From contig JABCZN010000008.1 in the NCBI GenBank assembly GCA_013289665.1, positions 124,001 to 188,000 on the forward strand: a stretch of DNA of 64,000 bases, given 5' to 3'. The position numbers and the translations under genes are program-made. This document shows positions 1 through 9,849 of the stretch, piece by piece. This stretch comes from Acidobacteriota bacterium (lineage in GTDB: Bacteria; Acidobacteriota; Terriglobia; Acidiferrales; UBA7541). The notes under the pieces were generated by a model. The model did not search any database and had not been told where the DNA came from. It saw only the letters and a list, made by a program, of their open reading frames with translations. Position 1 is the stretch's first letter, and every line of letters starts with the position of its first letter.

Positions 1-1
1 C

Positions 2-1495
2 TGGTATCTGGTGATGCTGTATCCGCAGGGGGCGAGGTCGGATGACATTATGTATGTGGCGAGTTTGCGACTGCCGGCGGGTTGGAAATATGGGACGGCG
101 CTGCCGGTATCCAAGGAGGCGGCGGGAGAAATTGAGTTTGCGCCGGCTTCGTTGACAACCGTAATGGATTCACCGGTGATTGCGGGGGCATTTTTCAAGG
201 ACATTGATTTGTCGCCTGGGCAGAAGCCCCAGCACACGCTGCACATCGCGGCGGATGGGCCGGCGGCGCTCGAAGCGGGCGCGGCGGAGGTGCAACACCA
301 GCGGCAATTGATTGCAGAGGACCTGGCGCTTTTTGGGGCGCGGCATTACCGGCGTTATGACTTTTTGCTGGCGCTTTCAGACCGGATGCCGCCGGATGGC
401 GTGGAGCATCACGAATCGAGCGACAACCGAACGCCGGAGGCATTGTTTCTGGATCCGGATGTGCGCGAAACGCAGATGGATTTGTTGGCACACGAGTACA
501 CGCATTCCTGGAATGGGAAATACCGGCGCCCGGCAGGGCTGGCGACACCGGATTACCAGGCGCCAATGAAGGGCGAGCTGCTTTGGGTATATGAGGGATT
601 GACGCAATACTACGGGCAGATTCTTTCGGCGCGCGCCGGATTCTGGACTCCGGAAAAGTTCCGGGAGCAACTGGCGGCGACGGCGGCCTATTTGAACGAC
701 CGGCCGGGACGGACGTGGCGCGACTTGCAGGATACGGCGATTGCAGCGCAGTTGCTCTACAGCGCCCCGCCGGCCGGAGCATCGTGGCGGCGCGGGGTGG
801 ATTACTACGACGAGAGCACGTTGATCTGGCTGGAGGCGGACACGATTATCCGGCGCGAGAGCAAGGGCAAGAAATCGCTGGACGATTTTTGCAGGAGATT
901 TCATGGCGGGGACAACACCGGGCCGAAGCTGGTGACGTATACGTTTGAGGATGTGGTAACCGGTATGAATGACGTTGCGGCTTACGATTGGCAGAGTTTT
1001 TTTGAGGAGAGATTGAAATCGCACGGGCCGGGCGCGCCACTCAAAGGGATTGAGTATAGCGGCTGGAAACTGGTGTTCAACGAGACGCCGAATGAACATC
1101 AGCGGGCGGAAGAGGCTGCGGATTTCATTGTGGACGTGCAGTCTTCGATCGGAGTCGAGGTGCACGCGCCGGGCGGGCCGGATGGCGGACAGATCCTGGA
1201 CGTGATTCCGGGATCGCCGGCGGATCGGGCGGGGTTGGCGCCGGGAATGCAGTTGGTGGCGGTCGACGGTCGGAAGTGGTCGCCTGACATTCTGCGGGAT
1301 GCGATCCGGCGGGCGAAGGACGGGAAGGGGCCGATGGAACTTCTGGCGGAGAATGGGGATTACTTCAGGATGTATCGGATCGACTACCACGGCGGCGAGA
1401 GGTATCCACATCTGGAAGCAATTTCAGGGAAGACAGATGTGCTGACGGAAATTGTGAAGATGAAGGCCGCGCCGGTGGCGGCGCCCGCAAAATAA
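2..1495 (+). CDS. M61 family metallopeptidase (glycyl aminopeptidase type), 5' truncated by window edge
   Basis: The reading frame is open to the left edge, so the true start lies outside the window. About 497 residues are present, against roughly 600 for the family. The zinc site is visible as HEYTH followed by SWNGK near residue 160, with the distal ligand in WVYEGLTQYYG. A PDZ domain sits near the C-terminus (GQILDVIPGSPADRAGL). M61 enzymes are exported aminopeptidases that release N-terminal Gly/Ala-type residues; export cannot be checked because the N-terminus is missing. The amino-acid permease gene starts 17 bp downstream, which suggests joint peptide/amino-acid scavenging (inference). 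Confidence 0.88.
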   Translation, partial: WYLVMLYPQGARSDDIMYVASLRLPAGWKYGTALPVSKEAAGEIEFAPASLTTVMDSPVIAGAFFKDIDLSPGQKPQHTLHIAADGPAALEAGAAEVQHQRQLIAEDLALFGARHYRRYDFLLALSDRMPPDGVEHHESSDNRTPEALFLDPDVRETQMDLLAHEYTHSWNGKYRRPAGLATPDYQAPMKGELLWVYEGLTQYYGQILSARAGFWTPEKFREQLAATAAYLNDRPGRTWRDLQDTAIAAQLLYSAPPAGASWRRGVDYYDESTLIWLEADTIIRRESKGKKSLDDFCRRFHGGDNTGPKLVTYTFEDVVTGMNDVAAYDWQSFFEERLKSHGPGAPLKGIEYSGWKLVFNETPNEHQRAEEAADFIVDVQSSIGVEVHAPGGPDGGQILDVIPGSPADRAGLAPGMQLVAVDGRKWSPDILRDAIRRAKDGKGPMELLAENGDYFRMYRIDYHGGERYPHLEAISGKTDVLTEIVKMKAAPVAAPAK

Positions 1496-1512
1496 TTTTT
1501 AGGTAATTCCCG

Positions 1513-2796
1513 TTGACAGATAGCCCGCACGGACTGGTGCGTACGATCGGCCGCTGGAGCTTGACGGCTCTGATGGTGAATTCGATTGTAGGCGTGAGTA
1601 TTTTCAAGCTGCCGGCGGACCTGGCGCGGAATCTGGGCGGCTGGAGCCCGCTCAGTTGCGTGGCAGCGGGCGCGGGAATTCTGGTGATTGCCGGATGCAT
1701 TGCTGAAGTTTCTTCGCGCTATGAAGAGACGGGTGGGCTTTATTTGTATGCCCGGGACGCGCTAGGGCGATTTGCAGGATTGCTGGTGGCGTGGATGACA
1801 TGGTTGACGCGCATCGCAGCGCCGGCCGCGGCGGCGAATCTGGTCTGGACGTACAGCGCAAAGTTTTTCCCGCGGCTGGAGAGCGGGCCGGGAAAATTCA
1901 TTGTTCTCTTCCTGTTGATCGGGCATCTGGCGCTTTTCAATTATTTCGGGGTGAAGACAGGCAAGCATTTGAGTAATTTCTTTACGACAGTGAAGGTCGG
2001 CTTCTTGCTCGCGTTTGTGTTTGCAGGATGTTGGGCGCTGCTGGCGCGGCCGGATTTGCGCGTGTCATTTACGCTGCCGGTGGTTTCTGCCAAGACTTGG
2101 TTTCTGACGATGCTGCTGCTCGTTTATGCGTACGGGGGATTTGAAGGGGCGTTGTTTGTCGGTGGCGAATCGACGAATCCGAAGCGTGATACGCCGATTG
2201 CACTGCTGCTGGCGCTGGGTATGGTGTGCTTGATTTACACGGCTGTGCAATATGTGACAATCGCTACGCTGCCGGGTGCGGGGATGTCAACGCGGCCGCT
2301 TGCGGACGCGGCGCAGCGATTTGTGGGAGCGCGGGGCGCGGCGGCGATCGCGATGGCTGCGTTGATTTCCGGATACGGATATCTGACTGCGAACATGTTG
2401 CACGCGCCGCGTTTAACATATGCGCTGGCGCAGCAAGGCGATTTCCCGGCGTTTCTGGGCATTGTGCATCCGAAATACCGCACGCCCTACGCTTCGATTC
2501 TGGTTTATGCGGCGCTGGTTTTTCTCTTCGCGCTGATCGGGAACTTCCAGTGGAATGCATTGCTTTCAGCGGCTTCGCGGCTGTCGGTATACGGCGCGAT
2601 GGCGCTGGCGGTGCCGGTTTTGCGGAACAGGAACGATGGGAAAGCTAAGTTTTTGCTGCCGGCCCCGTATCTTTTTGCGGGATTGGGGATTTTGTTTTCC
2701 CTGGTGCTGGCAACACGGATGGGGCGAAGCGAGTTTGTCGTGATCGGAATGACTTCGGTGATTGCGCTGGTGAACTGGGCCGTGGTGAGGAGGTAG
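1513..2796 (+). CDS. APC superfamily amino acid permease
   Basis: A 427-residue integral membrane protein with about 12 hydrophobic segments. The N-terminus is typical of APC transporters: a GRWSLTALMVNSIVGVSIF stretch corresponds to the unwound first helix with its Gly-rich substrate site. It should import amino acids or related amines by proton or cation symport in the inner membrane; the substrate cannot be named. The start used is TTG. The preceding peptidase gene ends 17 bp upstream, so the two are probably co-transcribed. The glyoxalase-fold gene follows after 4 bp. Confidence 0.85.
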   Translation: MTDSPHGLVRTIGRWSLTALMVNSIVGVSIFKLPADLARNLGGWSPLSCVAAGAGILVIAGCIAEVSSRYEETGGLYLYARDALGRFAGLLVAWMTWLTRIAAPAAAANLVWTYSAKFFPRLESGPGKFIVLFLLIGHLALFNYFGVKTGKHLSNFFTTVKVGFLLAFVFAGCWALLARPDLRVSFTLPVVSAKTWFLTMLLLVYAYGGFEGALFVGGESTNPKRDTPIALLLALGMVCLIYTAVQYVTIATLPGAGMSTRPLADAAQRFVGARGAAAIAMAALISGYGYLTANMLHAPRLTYALAQQGDFPAFLGIVHPKYRTPYASILVYAALVFLFALIGNFQWNALLSAASRLSVYGAMALAVPVLRNRNDGKAKFLLPAPYLFAGLGILFSLVLATRMGRSEFVVIGMTSVIALVNWAVVRR

Positions 2797-2800
2797 GACT

Positions 2801-3247
2801 TTGACGATGACGCGGACGGGTGAGGCGTTCATGCCCGCGGATGATTATGGCCGGGGGATGCGGCCGTTTTCTGTGAATCTGCTGGTGCGGGATATGCGGC
2901 CTTCGCTGGCGTTTTACGAGCGGGTGCTTGGTGCGACGGTACGATACGCGGATGACGATTTTGCCGTGCTGAAGCTGCTGGATTTCGAGTTTATGTTGCA
3001 CGCAGATCATGCTTATGACCACCATCCGTTATATGAGCGTTTGAAGAGTCCGGGAGTTCGCGGGACTGGGGCGGAGTTGCGGGTGTTTGGGATAGATCCG
3101 GATTCGTTGGAGAGGCGGGCACGAGAGGCCGGGACAACAATTATTCAGACCACACGGAATTTTCCTCATGGGTGGCGGGATGTGATGCTGGCGGATCCGG
3201 ACGGATATATTTGGGCGGTGGGGGTGCCGACAGCTAAAGGGACGTGA
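2801..3247 (+). CDS. VOC (glyoxalase/bleomycin-resistance fold) family protein
   Basis: A 148-residue protein with the vicinal-oxygen-chelate pattern: FSVNLLVRDMRPSLAFYERVLG at the start of the first module, and a C-terminal VMLADPDGYIWAVG strand with the usual Asp-Pro-Asp-Gly. This fold binds a metal or a small ligand in enzymes and resistance proteins; no specific substrate is apparent. A GGAGG sequence lies just before the TTG start at 2801; the ATG at 2807 is a possible alternative. It lies 4 bp after the permease and is probably its operon partner. Confidence 0.8.
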   Translation: MTMTRTGEAFMPADDYGRGMRPFSVNLLVRDMRPSLAFYERVLGATVRYADDDFAVLKLLDFEFMLHADHAYDHHPLYERLKSPGVRGTGAELRVFGIDPDSLERRAREAGTTIIQTTRNFPHGWRDVMLADPDGYIWAVGVPTAKGT

Positions 3248-3378
3248 GAAACGAAGTGAGCGGGATAGCGAACCGGATAGTTGCGGGGTGTGGTGGGTAA
3301 TGGGATCATGCGATGTTTTGCAGGAGATTTTCGGCGGGAGCCTAAAAGCCGCGGAAAACCGTCAAAAGCATTTCTTCA

Positions 3379-3473
3379 GGGGTTAAAGCCCGTATTTTCA
3401 GAGGCTAGCACCGGGGCTAAAGCGCCGGTTTCCTGAAGAGAGCAGAAGAATGGCCCGCCTCAGAAGGCGGGCC
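3379..3473. repeat. Intergenic short palindromic repeats (GGGGCTAAAGC type) plus hairpin
   Basis: Two degenerate copies of a 14-bp palindromic unit occur at 3379-3392 (GGGGTTAAAGCCCG) and 3413-3426 (GGGGCTAAAGCGCC). They are followed by a perfect 8-bp hairpin at 3452-3473 (GGCCCGCC, loop TCAGAA, GGCGGGCC). The same unit recurs at 8801-8848. There is no U-tract after the hairpin, so a REP-like repeat fits better than an intrinsic terminator. Confidence 0.5.
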
Positions 3474-3526
3474 CGACAGAAGAGAGATAGAATTTGGCTT
3501 CGAGTCGACGCGATTAAGGAGAGACG

Positions 3527-5572
3527 ATGAATTTGTTGAGAGCAGGGTGGGCAGTGGCGGGGACGCTGATGGTGGGCGGTTCGCTGAATGCTCAGGGAAC
3601 GAAGCATCCGATTGGGTTTGAGGACATGATGAAGCTGCATCGCGTTTCGGCGCCGCAGGTTTCGGCGGATGGGAAGTGGGTGGCATTTGCCGTAGCCACG
3701 CCGGACATGGAAGCGAACCGGAACGCGAGCAACGTGTGGATCGTGAGCTCGGCGGGCGGCGAAGCGATGCAGGTTACGCAGAGCGGCCATGACAGCTCTC
3801 CGGCCTGGTCGCCGGACGGAAAGACCTTGGCATTTCTGTCTTCACGCGACGGAAATTCGCAGGTGTACCTGCTTTCGATGGACGGCGGAGAAGCGAAGAA
3901 GTTGACAACGCTTCTGACGGGCGCGGACCTGTTTCAGTGGGCGCCGGATGGGAAGACGATTGCGTTTACCTCGGCGGTGTATTTGGACTGCAGGGACGAC
4001 GCATGCAACAGCAAGCGGGATGAAGAGAAAGAAAAGAGCAAGGTGAAGGCACGGATTTACGATCACTTGTTGTTTCGGCATTGGGATCACTGGAGCGAGG
4101 GCAAGCGCAGCCACTTGTTTGTGATGCCGGTGGACGGGAGTGCCTCGGGGCGGGATCTGACGCCGACGGCGGACTACGACATTCCTCCGGATGAGCGGGG
4201 CGAGACGAGCGATTTCGCGTTTTCGCCGGACAGCAAGGAGATTTGCTACACGGCGGTACCGGATAAAGTGGAAGCGATCAGCACGAACGGTGAATTGTTT
4301 GTGGTGCCGGTGGCGGGCGGGGAGCCGAAAAAGATTACGGCGAATCCGGGATTTGACGGGAATCCGGTGTATTCGCCGGACGGACAGTCCATTGCCTATC
4401 ACGCGCAACTGACGGGGGGATATGAAGCGGATCGCTGGCGAGTGATGCTGTACGACCGGAAGAGCGGAAAGATTGAGAATCTTTCAGAAGGGTTCGACCG
4501 GAGTGCGACAAATCTTTCCTGGTCTCCCGACAGCAAGACGATTTATTTCCTGGCGGAGAATGAAACGCTGCAGCCGGTGTATGCGATGGGGGCGCGCGCG
4601 GGAGCGACGCCGAAGAAGGTGCTGGATGGATTTAACAGCGCCTACTCATTCAGCGCGGACGGCAAGACCTTGTTGGTGGAGCGGACGAGCTTGACGACGC
4701 CGGGCGAGCTGTTTGCGGCGGCGGGAGATGGAAGCGGTTTGAAGCAGTTGACACATCAGAACGATGCAATTCTGGCGGCGCTGGAAATGAATTCGCCCGA
4801 GAAATTCTGGTTTGAAGGTGCAGAGGGAACGAAGGTGGAAGCGATGCTGCTGAAGCCGCCACAATTCGCCGCAGGAAGGAAATATCCGATGCTGGTGCTG
4901 CTGCACGGTGGGCCGCAGACGATGTGGTCGGACGCGTGGGGTTACCGGTGGAACGCGGAAGTATTTTCGGCGGCGGGGTATGTGACGCTGATGATCAACC
5001 GGCGCGGTTCGACGGGATACGGGCAGAAATTCACGGATGAGATCACAAACGACTGGGGCGGGCGCGCGTATGGGGACGTGATGAAAGGGATTGATGCGGC
5101 GATTGCGAAATATCCGTTTATTGATAAGACCAAATTGGCGGCCGCGGGCGGGTCTTACGGCGGGTACTTGGCGGACTGGCTTGCGACGCACACGGACCGG
5201 TTCAAGGCGATCGTCAGCCACGCGGGGGTGTACGACAAAGTTTCGATGTATGCGACGGAAGAGCTTTGGTTCGAGGAACACGACATGCAGGGGACGCCGT
5301 GGACCGCACCGGAGAATTACAAGAAGTGGTCACCTTCGACCTACGCGGGGGAACTGGGGAAATACAAGACGCCTACGCTGGTGGTTTGCGGGGAAAAAGA
5401 TTACCGGGTGCCGTACACGCAATCGCTGGAGTTTTTTAATGCGCTGCAGCGGCAGGGCGTGCCGTCGAAGATTATGATTTTCCCGGATGAAGGGCACTGG
5501 GTGCTGAAACCGCAAAATGCGCAGATTTGGTATAAGACATTTTTGGATTGGGTGGGGATGTACGTGAAGTAG
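3527..5572 (+). CDS. S9 family serine peptidase (acylaminoacyl/prolyl oligopeptidase type), exported
   Basis: A 681-residue protein. An N-terminal signal-like segment ends around LNAQG. WD40-like/PD40 beta-propeller repeats follow, with recurring SPDGKTLAF and SPDSKTIYF motifs over about residues 40-400. The C-terminal alpha/beta hydrolase carries the nucleophile in GGSYGGY (Ser543), Asp625 in GEKDYRVPY and His657 in EGHW, so the triad is complete. It should cleave short peptides, probably in the periplasm. ATG start with AGGAGAGACG just upstream. Confidence 0.92.
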   Translation: MNLLRAGWAVAGTLMVGGSLNAQGTKHPIGFEDMMKLHRVSAPQVSADGKWVAFAVATPDMEANRNASNVWIVSSAGGEAMQVTQSGHDSSPAWSPDGKTLAFLSSRDGNSQVYLLSMDGGEAKKLTTLLTGADLFQWAPDGKTIAFTSAVYLDCRDDACNSKRDEEKEKSKVKARIYDHLLFRHWDHWSEGKRSHLFVMPVDGSASGRDLTPTADYDIPPDERGETSDFAFSPDSKEICYTAVPDKVEAISTNGELFVVPVAGGEPKKITANPGFDGNPVYSPDGQSIAYHAQLTGGYEADRWRVMLYDRKSGKIENLSEGFDRSATNLSWSPDSKTIYFLAENETLQPVYAMGARAGATPKKVLDGFNSAYSFSADGKTLLVERTSLTTPGELFAAAGDGSGLKQLTHQNDAILAALEMNSPEKFWFEGAEGTKVEAMLLKPPQFAAGRKYPMLVLLHGGPQTMWSDAWGYRWNAEVFSAAGYVTLMINRRGSTGYGQKFTDEITNDWGGRAYGDVMKGIDAAIAKYPFIDKTKLAAAGGSYGGYLADWLATHTDRFKAIVSHAGVYDKVSMYATEELWFEEHDMQGTPWTAPENYKKWSPSTYAGELGKYKTPTLVVCGEKDYRVPYTQSLEFFNALQRQGVPSKIMIFPDEGHWVLKPQNAQIWYKTFLDWVGMYVK

Positions 5573-5682
5573 CGGCTGAGCTTGGCCCGAGAGTTCCGTC
5601 ACGAGGCTTACGGTCACAAGCGGTGGCTCAGGCGCCCGTCTCGGAAGGCGGCCGCTACAACGGCAAGAGGTGTGTCTGCGGA

Positions 5683-6267
5683 TCACGTTTCGGCGAGTTT
5701 GCGGAGGGTGCGGCGGAGGAAGTGGAAGAGGTGGTAGAGCAGGTAGAGCGAAATCGCGAAGAGCACCGCGACGACGATGATGGCTACCGCGGGATGCGCG
5801 GTCGCGAACCAGGTCAGCCAGACGGCCAGAACGTCTTCCCCAAAACTTAATGCCCAATTGCTGAGCGGCTCCGGCGAGATGTTGGCGGCGGCGCGGGCGC
5901 TGGCTTTTGTGCCGTGCGAGGTGAGCGCGATGCCGCCGGCGACGAGGGCCGCGGCCCAGCGCCAGGGCTCAGGAGCGGCTGCGGTGGCGCTGAATGCGAG
6001 CAGAGCCGCCGCGGGGGGCCGGATAAATGTGTGGATGGCTTGCCAGACGGAATCGATGTAGGGAACCTTGTCGGCGAGAAATTCCATGATGTAGAGAACA
6101 CCGGCGATGGCGAGGACGAGAGGATGGGCGAGAACCTGAAGATGTACGGGGAGCTGGATGATGCCGAAGCGCTGGAGGAGGCCGAGAGTGGCGACGGTGG
6201 CGTAGAGGTTGAGGCCGGAGGCAAAACCGGCTCCGAGGACGAGACTGAGGGTTTCGAGGGGGCTCAT
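5683..6267 (-). CDS. DUF4126 family membrane protein
   Basis: A 194-residue hydrophobic protein with four or five predicted membrane segments. The N-terminus has the DUF4126 pattern (VLGAGFASGLNLYATV) with the conserved SGLNLY. A short loop carries a SHGTKASARAAAN segment. The function of the family is unknown. It is convergent with the S9 peptidase gene (110 bp apart) and divergent from the ABC transporter operon. Confidence 0.85.
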   Translation of the reverse strand: MSPLETLSLVLGAGFASGLNLYATVATLGLLQRFGIIQLPVHLQVLAHPLVLAIAGVLYIMEFLADKVPYIDSVWQAIHTFIRPPAAALLAFSATAAAPEPWRWAAALVAGGIALTSHGTKASARAAANISPEPLSNWALSFGEDVLAVWLTWFATAHPAVAIIVVAVLFAISLYLLYHLFHFLRRTLRKLAET

Positions 6268-6415
6268 GGCTGTAATAAGAGTGACTTTGGAAATCGCCGG
6301 TAAATCTCAAAGTACCACGAAACTGTCTGGACGTGGGAAAGCGTGAAATGTCTTCGGGCAAAGGTTGGGCCGGGTGGATTAGACTGTTCAGGCACTTCTG
6401 GCCACAACGGGTACC

Positions 6416-7191
6416 TTGAAAGCACCGATGGGTAATACTGAGCAAAGCTTGATTGAGTTTCATGGGGTTTCCTGGCGTGCGAATGAAGGCTTCGCGGCGG
6501 AAATTATTGCCGACGTTTCGCTGGAGGTGCCACGCGGAGAAACGCTGGTGCTGCTGGGGCGGAGCGGGAGCGGGAAGACGACGCTACTGAAATTGATTAA
6601 TGGAATGCATTGGCCGTCGAACGGCGAAGTGCGGGTGGCGGGACGCGCGACGCGGGAGTGGGACGCGATTCGATTGCGACGCGGAATCGGGTACGTGATT
6701 CAGGAGGCAGGGCTGTTTCCGCACTTTACGGTGGCGGAAAATGTGGCGCTTGTGCCGGGGCTGGAAAATTGGCCGAAGGAGAAGATTGCGGCGCGAGTGA
6801 AGGAGATGTTGCAACTTGTCGGGCTGGAGCCGGCGGAATTTGCCGGGCGGCGGCCGAGAGAGCTTTCTGGCGGGCAGCGGCAGAGGGTGGGAGTGGCGCG
6901 GGCGCTCGCAGCGGACCCGCCGATTCTGCTGATGGACGAACCATTTGGGGCACTGGATCCGGTGACGCGGGCGGAATTGCAGCGGGAGTTTAAGGCGCTT
7001 GCGGAGCGGCTGGAGAAGACGATCGTATTTGTGACGCATGATTTGAGGGAGGCGCTGCTGCTGGCTTCGCACATCATTTTGCTGGAAAAGGGACGGTTGG
7101 TGGCGAGCGCAGGGCCGGAGGAATTTTTGCGGCTGCGGCATCCAGAAGTGCTGGCGTTTGCGGCTTCTTTGGATGCGACGGGAGGGGCCGC

Positions 7192-7195
<4 letters not shown>
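6416..7195 (+). CDS. OpuC/ProV-type ABC transporter ATP-binding protein
   Basis: A 259-residue cytoplasmic ATPase with a Walker A (GRSGSGKTT), signature LSGGQRQRVGVARAL, Walker B ILLMDEPFGALD and H-loop VTHD. The segment VLLGRSGSGKTTLLKLINGMHWPSNGEVRV is typical of the quaternary-amine (glycine betaine/carnitine/choline) class, but the accessory CBS domains of ProV are absent. The TTG at 6416 gives the longest frame; the ATG at 6428 is equally plausible. Its stop overlaps the permease start by 4 bp (ATGA), so translation is coupled. Confidence 0.9.
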
Positions 7196-7827
<632 letters not shown>

Positions 7828-7861
7828 AGCACGGGCGCGTTCAGGCGAATCCTTATTTTCC

Positions 7862-8755
7862 ATGCAGACTTCCCTTCCCCGATCGATGAACCTCTTGCTG
7901 TGCATCACCCTGATACTGCTGGGCGGCTGCAACCAGAAGCGGCCTGAGAAAATTATTGTTGGATCTAAATTCTTCACAGAACAGGTTGTGCTTGCGGAAC
8001 TGTTGGCGCAGCACATCGAGGCGCGGACGGGAATCCGCGTTGAGCGGAAGACCAATCTTGGCGGAACGCTGCTGGTGCAGAAGGCGATGCTGGCGGGAGA
8101 TCTGGATTTATATATCGAGTATACGGGAACGGCGCTGACCGCGGTGCTGAGTGAAACGCCGCAAGGTGATTCGAAGCGCGTTTACGAGGAAGTGAAAAAG
8201 GAATACGCGGAACGGTTTGGACTTGAGGTGACCGAGCCGCTGGGATTTGAGAACACGTTTGCGATGGTGATTCGCGGGGAGGACGCGAAGAAATTCAATT
8301 TGCAGAAACTTTCAGACATTCCGGCGATGGCGCCGAACTGGAGAGCGGGCGTGGGCTATGAGTTTCTGGAACGCCCGGATGGGTTCAACGGATTGTGCGA
8401 TCGGTACGGTCTGAAGTTTGGGGAGAAACCCCGGGTGATGGATTTGGGCCTGATTTACCGCGCACTGGTGGATCATCAAGTGGATGTGGTTGCGGGGAAT
8501 TCGACTGACGGTTTGATCAGCGCGCTTGGGCTGGTGGCGCTCGAGGACGACCGGCATTATTTTCCGCCGTACGATGCGGTGCCGGTTGTTCGGAAGGCGA
8601 CGCTGGAGGACTTTCCCGAGTTGCGGGGAGCACTTGCGGAACTGGCGGGCAAAGTTTCCGCTTTGGATATCCGGCAGATGAATTATGCAGTGGAAGGATT
8701 GCACCGGGAACCAGCCGCGGTGGTGAGCGAATTTCGAAAGGCGAAAGGTCTGTAG
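7862..8755 (+). CDS. OpuC-type substrate-binding lipoprotein (quaternary amine or related ligand)
   Basis: The longest frame opens at 7742 inside the permease gene, but the first 40 residues look non-coding. The ATG at 7862 gives a lipoprotein signal with lipobox LLGGC (Cys23). The ATG at 7886 is an alternative. The mature part is a type II periplasmic binding protein of the OpuAC class: VGSKFFTEQVVLAELLAQ, NLGGTLLVQKAM, LDLYIEYTGTALTA. Such proteins bind trimethylammonium compounds; some family members bind ergothioneine. With the ergothioneine biosynthesis genes next door, that ligand is worth testing. Confidence 0.87.
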   Translation: MQTSLPRSMNLLLCITLILLGGCNQKRPEKIIVGSKFFTEQVVLAELLAQHIEARTGIRVERKTNLGGTLLVQKAMLAGDLDLYIEYTGTALTAVLSETPQGDSKRVYEEVKKEYAERFGLEVTEPLGFENTFAMVIRGEDAKKFNLQKLSDIPAMAPNWRAGVGYEFLERPDGFNGLCDRYGLKFGEKPRVMDLGLIYRALVDHQVDVVAGNSTDGLISALGLVALEDDRHYFPPYDAVPVVRKATLEDFPELRGALAELAGKVSALDIRQMNYAVEGLHREPAAVVSEFRKAKGL

Positions 8756-8800
8756 GACTTCCGTGATAGCTAGAATTCAGGTAGGAGCAGGGTTCGCTCC

Positions 8801-8848
8801 GGGGCTGAAGCCCGGTCTTAGGCCTTCAAACGCCGGAGCTAAAGCTCC
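8801..8848. repeat. Two copies of the GGRGCTRAAGCYCC palindromic repeat
   Basis: GGGGCTGAAGCCCG lies at 8801-8814 and the perfect palindrome GGAGCTAAAGCTCC at 8835-8848, in the 102-bp gap between the convergent binding-protein and egtD genes. They match the units at 3379-3426. These look like dispersed small palindromes; in this position they could also fold as a bidirectional transcription end. Confidence 0.5.
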
Positions 8849-8857
8849 AACACCTGT

Positions 8858-9841
8858 CTACTGTGCGATCCAGAGATTTTCGGCAAAACCCCAGGAGTGA
8901 TCCATCCATTGCGCCTCGGGGCGAAATCCCGCGTGCCGGGCCAGGCTGATGAGTTCGTCTTGCGAATACTTGTGGGAGCTTTCCGTCCAGATCGTTTCAT
9001 CCTTTTCGAAGTGAATGGAGATTGATGCTTCCGGGACGGCGACTTTTTGCCGGGAGCGGGAGCGGAGGTGCATTTCAACGCTGCGTGTTCGTTCGTTGAA
9101 GACGGCCAGGTGCTCGAACTGCTGCAGCTGGAAGTCGGCGCCGAGTTCGCGATTGATGCGGGCGAGAAGATTGAGATTGAAGGCGGCGGTGACACCGATT
9201 GGGTCGTCGTAAGCGGATATCAATGTTTGTCTGGGCTTGAGCATATCCGTGCCGAGGAGCAGCGAATCGCCGGCCTGGAGCATCTGGCGCAAATTGCAAA
9301 GAAAGTCGGAGCCGGCGGAGCCATCGAAATTGCCGATGGTACTGCCGAGGAAGAGGACGAGCAGATGTTCACCCGGGGAGCGGCGGGCGGCGACTTCACG
9401 CAGGCCGTCGAGATATTCGCGCTCGAAGCCGACGATGCTGATGCTATTGATGTCCCGGAGTTCACGGCGAAGAACAGCGAGCGCAGAGGGTGAAATTTCA
9501 ATGGGGTGATACCAGGTGGATTGCCAGCGGGAGAGGGCTTCAAGGAGCAAGCGCGTTTTGCGGCCCGTGCCACTGCCGAGTTCGGCAACGACGACGGGGC
9601 GAGGAAGCTGGTCGACGATTTCCCTGGCATGCAGCTGAAGCAGGTGTTCTTCGGTCCGCGTGAGGCCGTATTCAGGAAGGGCGCAGATGACTTCGAAGAG
9701 CGCGGAACCGACCGAATCGTAGAGATACTTCGAGGGCAGTTCCTTTTGTCCCGGCTTGGCGAGTCCCGCAGACACTTCGAGCGCAAATTGGCTGAGAAGC
9801 GCCGCGGGGGTAAGTTTTGCCGTCCTGGCAACTTTGTCCAT
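8858..9841 (-). CDS. egtD: L-histidine N-alpha-methyltransferase (ergothioneine biosynthesis)
   Basis: A 327-residue SAM-dependent methyltransferase that should convert histidine to hercynine. The family N-terminus is clear: ELPSKYLYDSVGSALFEVICALPEYGLTRTE, with the SAM loop ELGSGTGRKT at 87-96. The later segments LGSTIGNFD and LLLGTDMLKP are characteristic of EgtD. The length matches known EgtD proteins (about 320). It starts 8 bp after the egtB stop, so the two genes form an operon. Confidence 0.93.
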   Translation of the reverse strand: MDKVARTAKLTPAALLSQFALEVSAGLAKPGQKELPSKYLYDSVGSALFEVICALPEYGLTRTEEHLLQLHAREIVDQLPRPVVVAELGSGTGRKTRLLLEALSRWQSTWYHPIEISPSALAVLRRELRDINSISIVGFEREYLDGLREVAARRSPGEHLLVLFLGSTIGNFDGSAGSDFLCNLRQMLQAGDSLLLGTDMLKPRQTLISAYDDPIGVTAAFNLNLLARINRELGADFQLQQFEHLAVFNERTRSVEMHLRSRSRQKVAVPEASISIHFEKDETIWTESSHKYSQDELISLARHAGFRPEAQWMDHSWGFAENLWIAQ

Positions 9842-9849
9842 TTAGAATC